A DNA stretch of 64,000 nt from Botrytis cinerea B05.10 (taxonomy: Eukaryota > Ascomycota > Leotiomycetes > Helotiales > Sclerotiniaceae). The translations under genes and the position numbers were made by a program. The stretch covers positions 131,501 through 195,500 of the forward strand of contig NC_037313.1 of assembly GCF_000143535.2 (NCBI RefSeq), written 5' to 3'. This document shows, one piece after another, positions 48,745 to 60,369 of this stretch; position 1 is the first letter of the stretch, and each line of letters starts with the position of its first letter. The notes under the pieces were generated by a model that worked only from the letters and a program-made list of their open reading frames with translations, was not told the origin of the DNA and ran no database searches.

Positions 48745-51700
48745 GTCTATTATTATATGGTTAAATGTACCTAGAATATCTGTTAATAGATGTAACTTCA
48801 ACTATCATAAGATGAAAGTGAGTTATGTTTAAACTCTCTCTTTGCTTGAATACATATTGAATAAGTATTTTCGGTGCTGAGTAGCTACTGACTATGATGA
48901 CATCAAGAGACTTGGTGGTAAACAGTTTTAGGTTAAGGAAAGAACTTACAAAAATAAATCTAATTGAAGATATTACTATAAACAACTTGAACGAATATGC
49001 TCGAGTGTCCAGTTATCAGATGGTATTAGTTGTTAGTATTGGATAGAAACAAATATGTGTTGACTGTTTCTAACTTGACCAGTATCTTAATTAGGATCTG
49101 AAATATATGTAAAGAGTATCCTCAAGTATAAAGGTAATGAATGGTAACTATTTGACAGTTGAGAGAATAAGATGTATGTGTATTCCTTTTTATGCTGTCA
49201 ATTGTATGTAGAATGTGAGATATATATAGTAGAATTCCGAATATGGAAAGATACGGTGGTGTCTACGGTCTAAATGTGAATGGCAAGTGCCTGTCTAGCG
49301 TACCAAATACGTGACTTGATAGATTGGTGAAATTTATCGAGGATTAGACCAAGAGGGGCTTAGTTGACAGTATGAATAGGAAGTTATTCGTCATAATTGA
49401 CTATATTATCGTAAGTATCAAACTACGAAAGTGAAGAGCTCTAATTTTTTGTGACTAGATAGTCCTAGTATCAAGATCTACATTTTTCTTTTCTTGGTGG
49501 CGCCTACCCCAAGAGTTGAACCAAGAGATGATACCAGTAAGAGAGGTTTTCATTACGAAAGGCGTAATTATCTAGAAGCAATCATTTTTAATATATTGAA
49601 ATACTGGGATCTGTTCTGAAATATTAAATTTTATACATTCCCATCCATATTAGGTATTTCAAAACAAATTCTAGTATTTCCAATATATTTTTATAATTGC
49701 AATATATAAGATTAAATATATTCACCTTTCTATACATACTAACTACCATATCAATACCTTGATATACACCACCGTTTTACTATGGTATACTATAGCCTGC
49801 ACTGGCTCTAGCTCCATTATAACTATTTGAAAATTCTTCAACTCTCACTTTCACTCGTCCTGTTTGTTCAAATTCTGAGTTGAGTTTGAGATAGAGTCAT
49901 CTTGCCGACCACTCGTAATCAATATGGGCCTTGTGTAATGAGCCCACATTGCGGCAATCTGCATTGCCAGCCTTCAAGACTCCCTAGGCCAGTGGTCGCA
50001 ATGGGTAGCTTGGGTGGTACAGCTGGCTACGGGCATTCGTGAGTGCAGGTGGCTTGGGGGATGGAAAAAAGTTATACCTACTAGTCAACGATTGGCTGTA
50101 GAGATTAAAGCCTCATTTTTCTAGATTAGGTAGTTAAAGTATATATAATACAAGTATTGTTTAATAAGCTTTGTTAGCTTAAGAATTGATTCTATTGTAG
50201 TAAAGATTAATACTAATTTTAGTCTTATAAAAAATAAGAATATTGAAAACTAAAAACTTCACAATTTGTTTGATTTTTGTATATAAAACAAATACAAATT
50301 GCAAACACTATCTATCTGTTTTTCAAATTTCATATTCAACATAGGTATCCACAGATACTCGTAGATATAAACAAGAATTTTGAGCTACTCATAACAGCTA
50401 GATATTAGAGCCTCCAATTTGTTACCCATTAATAATAGCTTGGGGATAGGTATTGGAAGATTGACGCGAAACCCGCCCATTACGACCACTGCTTTAGGTC
50501 ATACGCGCCATCAGATTTAATTTCATCAGTAAGAAATCAAGGCAGCCAAGTCGAGACCTATGAGTCATGAACCATTTGTTACACAGCCTGCCATGCCATG
50601 CCAACGCGCAAGCCCATATCCATATGCTGAGCCTCACTTACAACTAATATTTAGCGAACAATGGAGAGACAGTGAGCAAAACCGTACTGTATCAAAACTG
50701 GTGGGTCAACGAATGAAAACTCGGTGACATGTTTGCATCATCTAAAGACTGCTTTCAACTACTTCTGATGTGAAGACTCGACGGCGGATACCTCTAAAGC
50801 CCTTGGTTCAAGTTTAGTGAAATTTCAGAAACACAAATTGGTCGGTCAACGTTAGATCAAAGGTCATCATGTCATGGGTCGATGCTTGGCCTTTCCTAAT
50901 ACTTCTAGTTCGTCTATACTTTCCATTTATATTACTTTTAGTTTGGTTGTTCTTTCCATTCATAGATCCATATTCTGATAGGGAATCTATTTCCTGCCCT
51001 CCACAAAATATCATACATAGATCGAAATTTTACGACTCATCAATACATCTTATAAAGCTCTACAAGAAAGGCAATCCTGGTTAAAATGCCCACTTTAAGG
51101 GTATAACCACGAGGTTCTCGCAATAGAATCTTAGCATTTCAAGTAAATTGAGTTCAATCTGGCGGTGGTTGGTTCAAGTATTTAGAGTTATTAATTATTT
51201 CGTTTTAACTTTTTTGTGTTCAGAAACTCACTAGGCGATTGCGCAATTCATCAAAGCCGTTGGTAGTGTGAAAAACTTAAGCTAGGACGAGCTAATTATT
51301 CTAGTTTGATTACTGCTTCGGTGAATTACATTGTGGCCTTTGGGAAGCCACGTTTTGAATGAAGAATTTACGGAAATCGATACTGAATGAATACACATGC
51401 TCTGGGTTTTTGCACGCTCTTCCGCCCGACATCTCAGGAAAAAAGTTCTGTCTTGAGCTCAAACCTACTACTACGATCTAGAAGCACTATGCAAGTCTTG
51501 ATAGCAGCTGGCCACTTAGGTACAGATACTGGCAATTCCACAATAATAGCAAAGCAGCGTCTCATGAGTTAGATATGTTGTAAATTCATACAGACAGATT
51601 CGGCAGAGCCTGATTAAAGTACAAATTTCAATTATACCGCTTTTATGCGGACAGCAATGGGTCTAGATCAAGAATCTTAGCACCTTTATATCCCTGTACC

Positions 51701-52409
51701 CCAGTACAGATATGCAACAGAAAACAATAAACCAAGTTTTGGCTTTCAACTAGTCTTGACACCCTGGTGTAGATACGCAACAAAACATGTAGGTGTCAAA
51801 ACCTTTTTACCCGGTTCGACGAGAACTTTCTAGATTTTGGGATCATGGCCAATCAAACCTTGACAGTGTAGATTGGGTTATGGATCTTTGAGTATGATCG
51901 TCACTCACCAGCCTCCCATTTTCGAAGAAAACATGTGTGTCTACCTCTAATTCGGGGGATACGAACTTTACCCAGCGTAACATTCGTATGTTTCGTCCAC
52001 CTGCCTAGATGAGTATGCTTAATCAGAACCAAAAGTTTGTGTTTCCAAAAAAAAAAAGGTGAGCTGCAAAAGATCTTGCAAAAGGACAGAACAATCATTT
52101 GATGCCCAGCATTGAATACAGGGACGAGATTATTTTATCAAATCAAATAGAAAGAAACTGCTGCAAAACATCCAGAGGGACGTAGCATGATATATCTTCA
52201 GAGGGTTGACGTTGCGATATTCTCCGGATGTCGGCAGTTCGGCGGCAGTTTACGTGTGAGTTATGCATGATTAATAAGCAGTCGATCATTGTCAACGTCC
52301 AACGTCGATTATGTGAAGGAAAATCTTGTATGACATTCAATCATCTGAATTTCAGCTTCAAAGAAACAGTCTTTTCGTTACAAGACTCGGACATAGCAAG
52401 TTTGAAGCA
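48745..52409. other. 3.7-kb AT-rich desert
   Basis: Very AT-rich, especially 49560-49800 and 50140-50400. A small GC-richer island at about 49915-50060 has no open frame or recognisable repeat end. A stem TTGACACC/GGTGTCAA at about 51758-51808 could form a hairpin. No gene or transposon protein is visible. The open frame at 50869-51084 (hydrophobic start) is the only one with any protein-like character. Confidence 0.5.
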
Positions 52410-53830
52410 ATGGCAGCCCCTAATGAGACCTACACTCCGGCATTTCCTCCACAAACCAAGCCCCACATTTCAACCGGCATCCCCTTTCCTGAAGCATGTG
52501 CCCATCACATTAAAGATACATTCCATGCCTCAAAGGTCTACATAATTGTATCGAACTCCATCAGCAAGACTTCCAATTTCACCTCTCTTAAAGAACGTCT
52601 TGGTGATCTGGTTGTCGGCGTGAGGTATGGAATCAAGCCGCACACACCATGGGATGATGTTTTGGAAATCGTACAAGACATGCGAGAGAAAGAAGCAGAT
52701 ATCATTGTTACGCTTGGAGCCGGATCACTTACTGACGGAGCAAAAGTTATTTCATTCGTATGTAAAAATCGTTCACATATAATCGGGACACTCTCCAACC
52801 TAACGTTAAACACCCAAATCTTGTGTGGCCTTGACCTCCTGCCTGCGGTTATATGCGTACTAGATCTACCAGCCCACAATATTATACCCCCTAGTTTTAA
52901 AGAAAATCTTTGCGGGATTTCCTAACATAAAAGTAGGCACTAGCAAACAATGTATCCACACCCGAGGGACTCTATTCTCTGTCGGCAGAGGCCAAACCCT
53001 CAGATTTAAAGCCATGTCAAGTCCCCATAATCAACATTCCAACATCCCTTTCTGGCGGGGAGTACTCGCCACTTGCTGGCGCGACCAACACCTTGACGCA
53101 TCAGAAGGTGGCCTTTAGTCACCCATCGTTGGGCGCATCCCTTGTCATTCTATCTCCTTCCCTGTGTACTTCTACTCCTCAACATATTTGGCTTAGCACT
53201 GGTCTTCGAGCCGTAGATCATTGTGTCGAAGGACTGTGCTCGCTTGATAAAAATGTTTGCGCCGGAAGCGACGAGGAGTTTTCGAGTGGATTGAGATTAC
53301 TCGTACCAAATTTGTTGATCACCAAGAAAGATCCGACAAACGAGGACGCGAGATTAAAGGAAATGTGGGGAGTAGTGGAAGCAATGAAGGGGGTTGGCAG
53401 AAGCATCCCGATGGGTGGGAGCCACGGAATCGGACACCAGTTAGGACCACTAGGTGTTGGCCATGGTGAGACAAGCTGTATCATGTTACCACACGTATTG
53501 AAATACAACGCAAAGTATGGCAGCAATGACGAGAAAGTTATTGGAGGTCAAAGAAAAGTACTCGACGCGTTGTGGGGTGAAGCTACCGTTAAAGAGTTAC
53601 TCGAGAGGAGCGGCTTGGAGAGAGGAACTTCAGATGCAGGTGATGTGGTCGGTGCTATTGTGAGCGAGCTTGGCATGCCGAGGACACTGAAGGATGTGGG
53701 TGTAAAGAAAGAGCAATTGGACGCACTAGCGGACAATTGTTTGAAAGATAGGTGGTTGCCTACAAATGCCGTACCTCTAACCAGTAAAGAACAAGTGCTC
53801 GAAGTTTTGGAAATGGCTGCTGGCTCATAG
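52410..53830 (+). CDS. iron-containing alcohol dehydrogenase family protein (maleylacetate-reductase-like)
   Basis: Two exons, 52410-52757 and 52937-53830 (1242 nt, 413 residues). The 179-nt intron runs from GTATGT to CATAAAAGTAG with a CTAAC branch point near 52922. It has the two-domain fold of group III alcohol dehydrogenases. The NAD-binding half shows DIIVTLGAGSLTDGAKVISF and VPIINIPTSLSGGEYSPLAG. The metal-binding half shows histidines in AVDHCVEGLC, GGSHGIGHQLGP and GVGHGETSC. Length is normal for the family. Fungal members include maleylacetate reductases of aromatic-compound breakdown and general aldehyde/alcohol oxidoreductases; no ring-cleavage gene lies nearby, so the substrate is open. 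The upstream frame (from 52326) is leader. Confidence 0.9.
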
Positions 53831-55047
53831 TTTGATCCTTACGAGGGACCACTTAAGTTACGCTCATGAATCAAAAAGATTGCGGGATGTTCTTCTCAGC
53901 GACTTCAAAATTTTTGTTGCGCAGATATTCCGCAGTGTATCACAATCGATCTCAGTCCTTGCTCCCCGATTACTTTCCAGCACCGCGAAAGTAAAGTTTT
54001 CGAGAATAATTATATGTAATAATAACTTGCAAGATTATTGAATATCCAGCAGAAGCAAAATGCAAAAAATTTATATTGTACAGTGGTCAAGCTGTTTGTT
54101 GGGAAGGGAATGTGTTCTCACCATTTTGTGTCCTATCTTCGAGCTACCACCATATTTTGTATTTTGTATTTATCCTGGTTCCCTGGTACAAGCCAGGTAG
54201 TGGGTCCCATGCCGGTTTTGATGTTGATTTTAGTACTGCTGGGCAGATTAATTAAATTGCTTATAGTCACACTCCGAAGAGGTCGGACTTGTCGATCCAT
54301 GAAATGTCTTCCTGAGCGATTATTAGCATGAGAATCTCAGAAGTGGGAGTCGAGGCATATAACAGCTTGATCACCGAATACGTTTGACTTGTTTGTTCTG
54401 GAGTTAAGATATCTTTGGTTATGTAGTACCGTTGCTGAGAGAGCAGTGAATCACGATGAGTTGATGAAATGCGCGTAACACGTGATAGCAACCGGAATGA
54501 ATTGTTTGGCTATTTCTGGAAACCGTACATCAGGATTAGTGTACGATGTGATGAAAATGTGCATACGGCACTTCTACGATGATTCCTTTCTACAAGTTTA
54601 ATAACTTCAATTGGGGTTTTATATTTATGGATGCGTTACCGTATCTCAAATGGTGCGCAATTGTATCCATCATGTCTGATGTGGCCGTATTCTTCTAGAG
54701 TTTACGTTTCAATAAACAACAAATCATGAACAACTCCTACTACGCATTTGATTCACTTGGCTGTAGTTGATAAATTGATAATTGAAAGGAGGGTAATGTG
54801 GTACAATTTCTGAAGAACAGCAGTTAAACATTGAGCTCTTTATATCTATGGATGTATTTATTCATGTCAACTCTACTAAACATCTCAATATCTGAAAGAG
54901 AGAAAAAATATTGTTTGGTCTACATAAGGTCTCCTCAAGAAATTCCCTCGATTAAATCCAAGTCTAGATTCGTCCTTTCCAAGTATCATCACTCGTTCAA
55001 CAAATCTAGGAGCCAATAGCCTTCTTTCTCTGAAATCCCACAGTACA
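53831..55047. other. intergenic region, no firm gene
   Basis: AT-rich. A minus-strand open frame at 54267-54491 ends in a protein-like tail (QEDISWIDKSDLFGV) but has no domain or clear upstream exon. Nothing else is seen. Confidence 0.5.
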
Positions 55048-55692
55048 ATGGACGACATGCTGGAGAGTTATCAATTCTTAGTCACTCAGCTGGTAAATAA
55101 GTCTACATCACCAGATCCACCTATAAACATGGAAAACTATAGCTCGGAAGAGAGCTTTGCGGATGATAGCAGCCTTTCTATGGTTCAACCTGATCACAGC
55201 TCTCAATCATCAACTTCAGATTTAGCTCATCAGCCTTTTGGATCTTCTTTGCCTGGAGTGGAATCCCCTGTTCGCACAATTCAACAACAGTTTGCCCAAT
55301 CTCGTCCCAAGCCCCCGCGCAGCAGCAAAGAGCATCTAGAATCACATACACATGTTAGCTTCACACGTAATCAAAGTCTGTTGATTCAAGAGCCCAGTTT
55401 CTTTCCATTGGAGTATCCTCCATACCCAACGAATGACGTCAATTTCGATGAATGGACCGACTATGCAACCTACTGTGGCGCGGGACCCGAGCCGGAGCTT
55501 CTAAATCTTCTATCAAACAAAAATAACGCAAGTCTTTCCAAAAAGTACTTCACACCTCGATCTATAGATGATGCCGACAGCGAAAATTCATCCTCTTATG
55601 AGAAAACAGTAACGATACGGCCTAGAACACACGAATTTGGGGTGACAACTGCTCAACCCACAAATTCAACTTCCCTGATTGAGGAGTCGTGA
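55048..55692 (+). CDS. hypothetical protein, Ser-rich
   Basis: Single-exon frame of 214 codons, starting MDDMLESYQFLVTQLVNKST. The sequence is rich in Ser, Pro, Asp and Glu and is mostly disordered. A more ordered-looking patch (PLEYPPYPTNDVNFDEWTDY, then CGAGPEPELLNLLSNK) lies at about 130-170. No domain or signal peptide is visible. A frame this long in 40% GC sequence, with even codon use and a good start context (ACAATGG), is likely real. It stands near two other genes of unknown function, so this part of the window may hold lineage-specific genes. Confidence 0.6.
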   Translation: MDDMLESYQFLVTQLVNKSTSPDPPINMENYSSEESFADDSSLSMVQPDHSSQSSTSDLAHQPFGSSLPGVESPVRTIQQQFAQSRPKPPRSSKEHLESHTHVSFTRNQSLLIQEPSFFPLEYPPYPTNDVNFDEWTDYATYCGAGPEPELLNLLSNKNNASLSKKYFTPRSIDDADSENSSSYEKTVTIRPRTHEFGVTTAQPTNSTSLIEES

Positions 55693-56433
55693 TTGCAAAG
55701 ACATAAGTTCATGGAAAATCTTGCGCCACTGTAACCAACTGATAGTCTCAGACGGGAGGTCCAGGGGAAAATCATCATATATAGAGAATGATCAGCCAGG
55801 ATGCTTTTCCAAATAGATCATTCACTAAATCTTTTAATTGCATTCTTGCTTCCAATTATCCTCAGAGAGTCGACCGAAAGTGCATGGTATCTCCATAAAT
55901 GTTTTGCGCTAATGGATGTTTTTCCCCAAGATTCTCTTTTCGGCGACTACTAGGCTGAAATGTGAGTATATCATCAGTGAACTCATCATTGTGTATTTTA
56001 CAGAAAGCTATTATTCGCTCTTATGATCGATTGCCTTATGAATAACAATTTTAATTATGGCTATTTCTTACACAAAATCACCAGATTTTAATTTTGATAA
56101 TTTTGAGCGAGTTTTATTCCTTCCCGCAAACTTATTTCTTTCGCATCCCTCTCCCCCAGAATAATCTCAGTCACGATGGATATTGACTTGTCAACAAGAT
56201 GAGTGTACTTGTCAAAACAATCGATATGCCCACCAAATTCCAGTATTCTGTGCACTAAATTTATGATATCCGTGCCAGCTTCCACAGCTCATATATTATG
56301 AAATTTTCTTTAAAATATGTGAAGTATGTCCCATCATATTTCCAAGACTTTGCGGATGAGAAAATTGAATTCTGCATAGCCCACCAAAGCATTCACTCAA
56401 AATCACAATCTCCTTTTCAATTCTAACTGATCA
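55693..56433. other. intergenic region, no gene seen
   Basis: AT-rich; one minus-strand open frame (56088-56285) has no support. Confidence 0.55.
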
Positions 56434-57065
56434 ATGGTGAACGAAGAAAACGAAAAAAAAGGACGAACAGAAGCAAACAAATGGCGACAACAACAGATTG
56501 AGATACCATCTATCTTGATTGCATTGTATGGAAAGGTCACTCACAAGGATATTGATGACATGTTTGGGCTTTTCCCCGAAGCGAGAATACCCTTTTTGTG
56601 AAAGGGGCGGCAGAACCTCGGGAACAGCAATTAACAATAGCAAGCTGCTGTGGGAACCTAAAAGTCAACAAACTATGCTGAAGAAGACTGTCTCACTATG
56701 ATTGTGGTAGGTAAAAAATATATTTGATGTATCTATCATGCCACAGGTGCTTCAACTCCGGTAAATATCAAAGCCAAATTCTCACACTGGAGCTGCAGAT
56801 GCCACAGATAATGGCAAATGTAATGTCTATCATTAAGGTAAAATGAGCAATTCGTTATTCTATGAGGAACTGAGATAAATTTATACTCAGAACATCATTA
56901 CAGGAAGTGCAGTCTTTTTTGAAAGCGGAAACCAGGAACGATACAACACACTCCAGAGATACTGGGAGACAGCTCCGGAAGAAACGCGACAATGAAGAAT
57001 TTACATATGAATTAGGAGAACGATGCCAAATTAAAAGCGCTAGAAGTGTTATATCGCGAGAATGA
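56434..57065 (+). CDS. small spliced hypothetical gene (possibly decaying)
   Basis: A 55-codon first exon is clearly coding-like: MVNEENEKKGRTEANKWRQQ, then QIEIPSILIALYGKVTHKDI, then DDMFGLFPEARIPF. One model joins 56434-56597, 56641-56689, 56799-56837 and 56904-57065 (414 nt, 137 residues). The last two exons read MPQIMANVMSIIK and EVQSFLKAETRND...GRQLRKKRDNEEFTYELGER and share a good intron (GTAAAA to ATTACAG). The middle is ambiguous. The first intron in this model is only 43 nt, and another frame (CFNSGKYQSQILTLELQ) is also open just before 56799. Either splicing is unusual or the gene is decaying. The protein is charged and helical with no family recognised. Confidence 0.45.
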
Positions 57066-57868
57066 AGAACTTTCCTGAAATTGGATTGAAATCGAAGCAT
57101 ATCTCGGCATGGGGAGCAAAATCAGGCATTCGAATAGTCGTTCACTCGATCTTGGGACCATCGGAATCGAGGACCGAGGTAGAGGGTGAATGAGGCAATG
57201 ACATACCCGAGAAAGCTTTCAGCTTTCAGGTCTCTTCTCTTGTTTGCTTCTGGTGATTGAAGAATTAAAAATATATAAAACAGCACTGCTTTAAACTCAA
57301 CTTCCGCGAATAATGGTGCAATAAGAACATACCCTCTTGCAAACACGTTCGTGATATACGCTTCTCCCCAACAGATATCATACCATACCTCTCTAGTACC
57401 ATCTCCTCTCTTTTTCACTTTTGTTTCCAGCGTGAAAAATTTATAGAAGATTGTAGTACACTTAACAATGTGCGTTTTAATTTGAGTGAGGCTCTTGCTA
57501 AGTTGCAAGTGTGTTTGAACCATAAGAAGATAAACCGAGAATACTCTAGTACATAAAAGTGACCAGCTGAAAGTAAGTAGAGTGAGTGACTATTATGTTT
57601 GTAAATTAATATCATGAGGCAAATCACGTTCTTCGTATTAACATAGTAGATGGTTATGGAAACTACGGGAAACAGAGTTAAAAGTAATCCTTAAGTGAAG
57701 TTGATTTGTTTCGTTTGTTTATCGCTGCTACTATCTTTGTACGCGAAAACATTGTTTATTTTGTATTTCCAACCGCAAAGCCTCTCTTTGACTCTCATTC
57801 GTACATTATCTCTCACAGAATACGGTACCATCAAATCAGCTACCAGTAGCCACCATACCTCGGACAAC
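57066..57868. other. intergenic region with leader of the next gene
   Basis: A minus-strand open frame of 133 codons (57122-57523) exists here but has no domain; see rejected items. The right part is the likely 5' leader of the gene starting at 57869. Confidence 0.4.
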
Positions 57869-58792
57869 ATGTGTAACATGGACGGTGAATTAATGTCTCT
57901 TGAGGAGGTTGGGAGATTAATGGATGAGCAAGAGATGAACAATACCATGGCAACATCAGCTTCAACAGCCATTTCTCCGAGTACCGTTGCTATCACAGCT
58001 ACGGCTACCACATTTAATATTATATCAGAAGCTAGCAATGAGAAGATCTCTGGCGCCATCTTATTTAAAGAACCAAATGAAAATCAGCAAGCACCATCTC
58101 TCTCAAAAACCACTCCCGAAGCAAAGATGAAGAGATCTGGTGTTCGAGCTAGACAGCACGAAGCTAAATCGGCTCAGAAACTATCAAAAATCTCTGTTTG
58201 CATCACAGAGAACCGAGAAGCTCACCAAAGCTACTCCATGGAGAAAATCCCATGGACCGATCAGCCAGAGAGCGGATTCTCTACTTACTTTGACGATGCC
58301 AGTCTTGCTAAGCAAGCCGTGTATATCTCCTTCGATGAGTCTGAAGGCTCCGTTGCTGTCTCTCTCCCAGTCACTAGAATGGAAAATGCTGCGAATTCCA
58401 CTCCTATCAAGCCAGTTACACCACATTTGAGCACTCAGCAGCCAAGAGTCAATTCCTTCGTTCCTACTACCCCAAGTAGAGATAAACTCACTGGCTCTAG
58501 CCATTTATCAGGTCAACTAGACAAATCTAGCTCGGTTGCTACCCGAATTCCAGGAGGCCCTCGTGAGGTCATCACGATTAGCTTCCCTGATATCGAGGCT
58601 TTGTCCTCTGGATTGAAGAATTTGAATGCGGCTAAGAAGGCCAGCGCTGGTGGTATGGTAGTCTCAATCAATGGACCGATTGGTGACAATCAGGTAGAGG
58701 TTTCTGGGCCTGTTGGGTCTAATATTCGTGGTTTCGTTAGGAAAACTTGCCCTCGGTTAAGTGAGCAGCAGATAAAAGCTGCATTTAAGTGA
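57869..58792 (+). CDS. hypothetical protein with disordered N-terminal half
   Basis: Single-exon frame; the open frame extends upstream to an ATG at 57695, but the added 58 residues look like translated leader, so I prefer MCNMDGELMSLEEVGRLMDE at 57869 (307 residues). The N-terminal two-thirds are Ser/Thr-rich with basic patches (KMKRSGVRARQHEAKSAQKL). The C-terminal 90 residues look folded: REVITISFPDIEALSSGLKN, then AKKASAGGMVVSINGPIGDN, then EVSGPVGSNIRGFVRKTCPR. No known domain is recognised. If the upstream ATG is used, the product would gain a hydrophobic N-terminus (LICFVCLSLLLSLYAKTLF) and could enter the secretory pathway; the two starts predict different locations. Confidence 0.65.
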   Translation: MCNMDGELMSLEEVGRLMDEQEMNNTMATSASTAISPSTVAITATATTFNIISEASNEKISGAILFKEPNENQQAPSLSKTTPEAKMKRSGVRARQHEAKSAQKLSKISVCITENREAHQSYSMEKIPWTDQPESGFSTYFDDASLAKQAVYISFDESEGSVAVSLPVTRMENAANSTPIKPVTPHLSTQQPRVNSFVPTTPSRDKLTGSSHLSGQLDKSSSVATRIPGGPREVITISFPDIEALSSGLKNLNAAKKASAGGMVVSINGPIGDNQVEVSGPVGSNIRGFVRKTCPRLSEQQIKAAFK

Positions 58793-60369
58793 ATGGGGGA
58801 AATATGGGCCATCAGATGTAAATTAGATAGACAAAAAAGCGCTAAATGACTACTAGTTACTGTAAGTCAATAAGCTGCCCAGAAAAGCCTAATTCTATCC
58901 CTTCATAGATTTTCTGTGTTATTGTGAGACAATATAACCCTCTAACTGTTGCGGATCAGATAATACAACTACAGTTATTGATAGTTCAGGTAAATTATAG
59001 ACAACGCGTTCTTATCATTGTTGCAAATCAGATCGCACAATCATATATTTTGAATCTTTGAATCAATATGAGACAATTTGAAGTCTTGATTGTTGAATAT
59101 CAGAAGATTCAATAACATTCGTTAATAGTCCAGGTCAGCGTGAGACAACATAACGTGCAAAATATTTCACACCAGATCATACAATTATATTCATTGGAAC
59201 TTTGATTCCACTTGGAAAAATGCAATTAATTTGGTTGAGGATATGAGACGAAAGTCGTCAAAATTTTGTGAAAGAGCAGAGCGATCGTGGGGCTTGACTT
59301 ATGCTTGGAATTCCCAATAGCCAGTGTCATTACATGCGTTATGACGCTGAGAAGACTTAAAATCATGATAGACCTATTTCAGACGACAACTCCGAGATTC
59401 ATGAGAAAAAAGAAGAAAAAATTAGTGCATTTATTTTTTAATGTCAGATAACACCTTGCAAGAATGTAAACTTGTTCGAAAACTCTATGCACCAATAATA
59501 CTTTCACTACTCTATTCTATGAGACAAGATGATAGCGATCCAGTCCACAAGACGAAGCTCAGCATTTAATGAACTCTAAAGATTACCGCTTCAAATATAA
59601 TATCATCAAAAAGTATGTGGTTGGGACTAAAATCATGGATGGCATTTTCAGATAACTAAGCTCCAAAATCACGAAGCTAACTTCAAGCGTTGAAAGCGTA
59701 AGCGTTTTGTTTTTGCTATTATTTTTTCAACCCCATTTGGATATTGGGGACACTACCGCCTAATATCAACTAAAGGTTGTCCAACTCGATCTCGAGGATT
59801 CGAATCATAAGTGTTGAAGATCAACTCCTAGTTTTACTTCATTTGGACACCAAAGTGCTACTATCTCATATGAGAGCTAGCAATTTTCCATTTTAAATTT
59901 GCATATTTGCAGATTCTACCGCCCAACATCAGCGATCAGCGCTTCAGCCCAGCAGCAGTATTGAATGGGTTGTCATTTAAATATTTCAGACTTCTTCACC
60001 ATAATAAAATATTATATTTCCCACATCTACATAGGAAGATCACCGTCGATATTTAAACGGATACCAAATAATACTTCCTCATGTATTCTTCATCTTCATT
60101 GACATATTAGACTCTTCGAATTTTGTATTTGACACATAGTGAGGCAACAAAGCTAGATGGATAGACATGAAAATGGGCATCACAGAAACATCGATATGAG
60201 AAGTTCATGAGCACATCAGGATTTGCGTATTCTCTGCTGAAGGATGCATGTTACAATATGTGGTATTTTGGTAAAACTACAGTCTTCTTTTAGGTATCTA
60301 GCATAGCCTACGTGGCAGTTATAAAACATGACGGCCCATTCGTATAATCCCAATTTCGCCCAATCTACT
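58793..60369. other. AT-rich intergenic region with degenerate minisatellite
   Basis: No gene seen apart from the 3' side of the helicase gene. Contains the diverged ~72-bp tandem repeat at 58925-59243. Confidence 0.6.
58925..59243. repeat. diverged tandem repeat, ~72-bp unit, about four copies
   Basis: Units begin with T(G)AGACAA at 58925, 58998, 59069 and 59141, giving spacings of 73, 71 and 72 bases; TGAGAC recurs at 59244. Within units the order TTG(T)TG-x-AATCAGAT, then ACAAT/ACAACT, then ATT-x-ATTG/TTTGAATC-like segments is shared, at perhaps 60-65% identity by eye. The repeat is AT-rich and non-coding. Confidence 0.65.

Noticed and set aside
49495..49525. B-box-like GGTTCAACTCT on the minus strand suggesting a tRNA or SINE
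   Set aside because: The flanking bases do not form a T-arm stem and no A box or acceptor stem is present.
50869..51084. 71-codon frame with hydrophobic N-terminus
   Set aside because: Could be a small membrane protein, but it lies in the AT-rich desert with no support beyond an ATG and a stop.
54267..54491. 74-codon minus-strand frame ending QEDISWIDKSDLFGV
   Set aside because: Tail looks protein-like but no acceptable upstream exon or family was found.
57122..57523. 133-codon minus-strand frame
   Set aside because: Composition is semi-plausible with hydrophobic segments, but there is no recognised domain, and the AT-rich context makes chance likely. Stranded RNA-seq would decide.
59795..59825. 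GGATTCGAATC-like tRNA T-loop
   Set aside because: Only a short palindrome; the stem does not extend and no tRNA body surrounds it.
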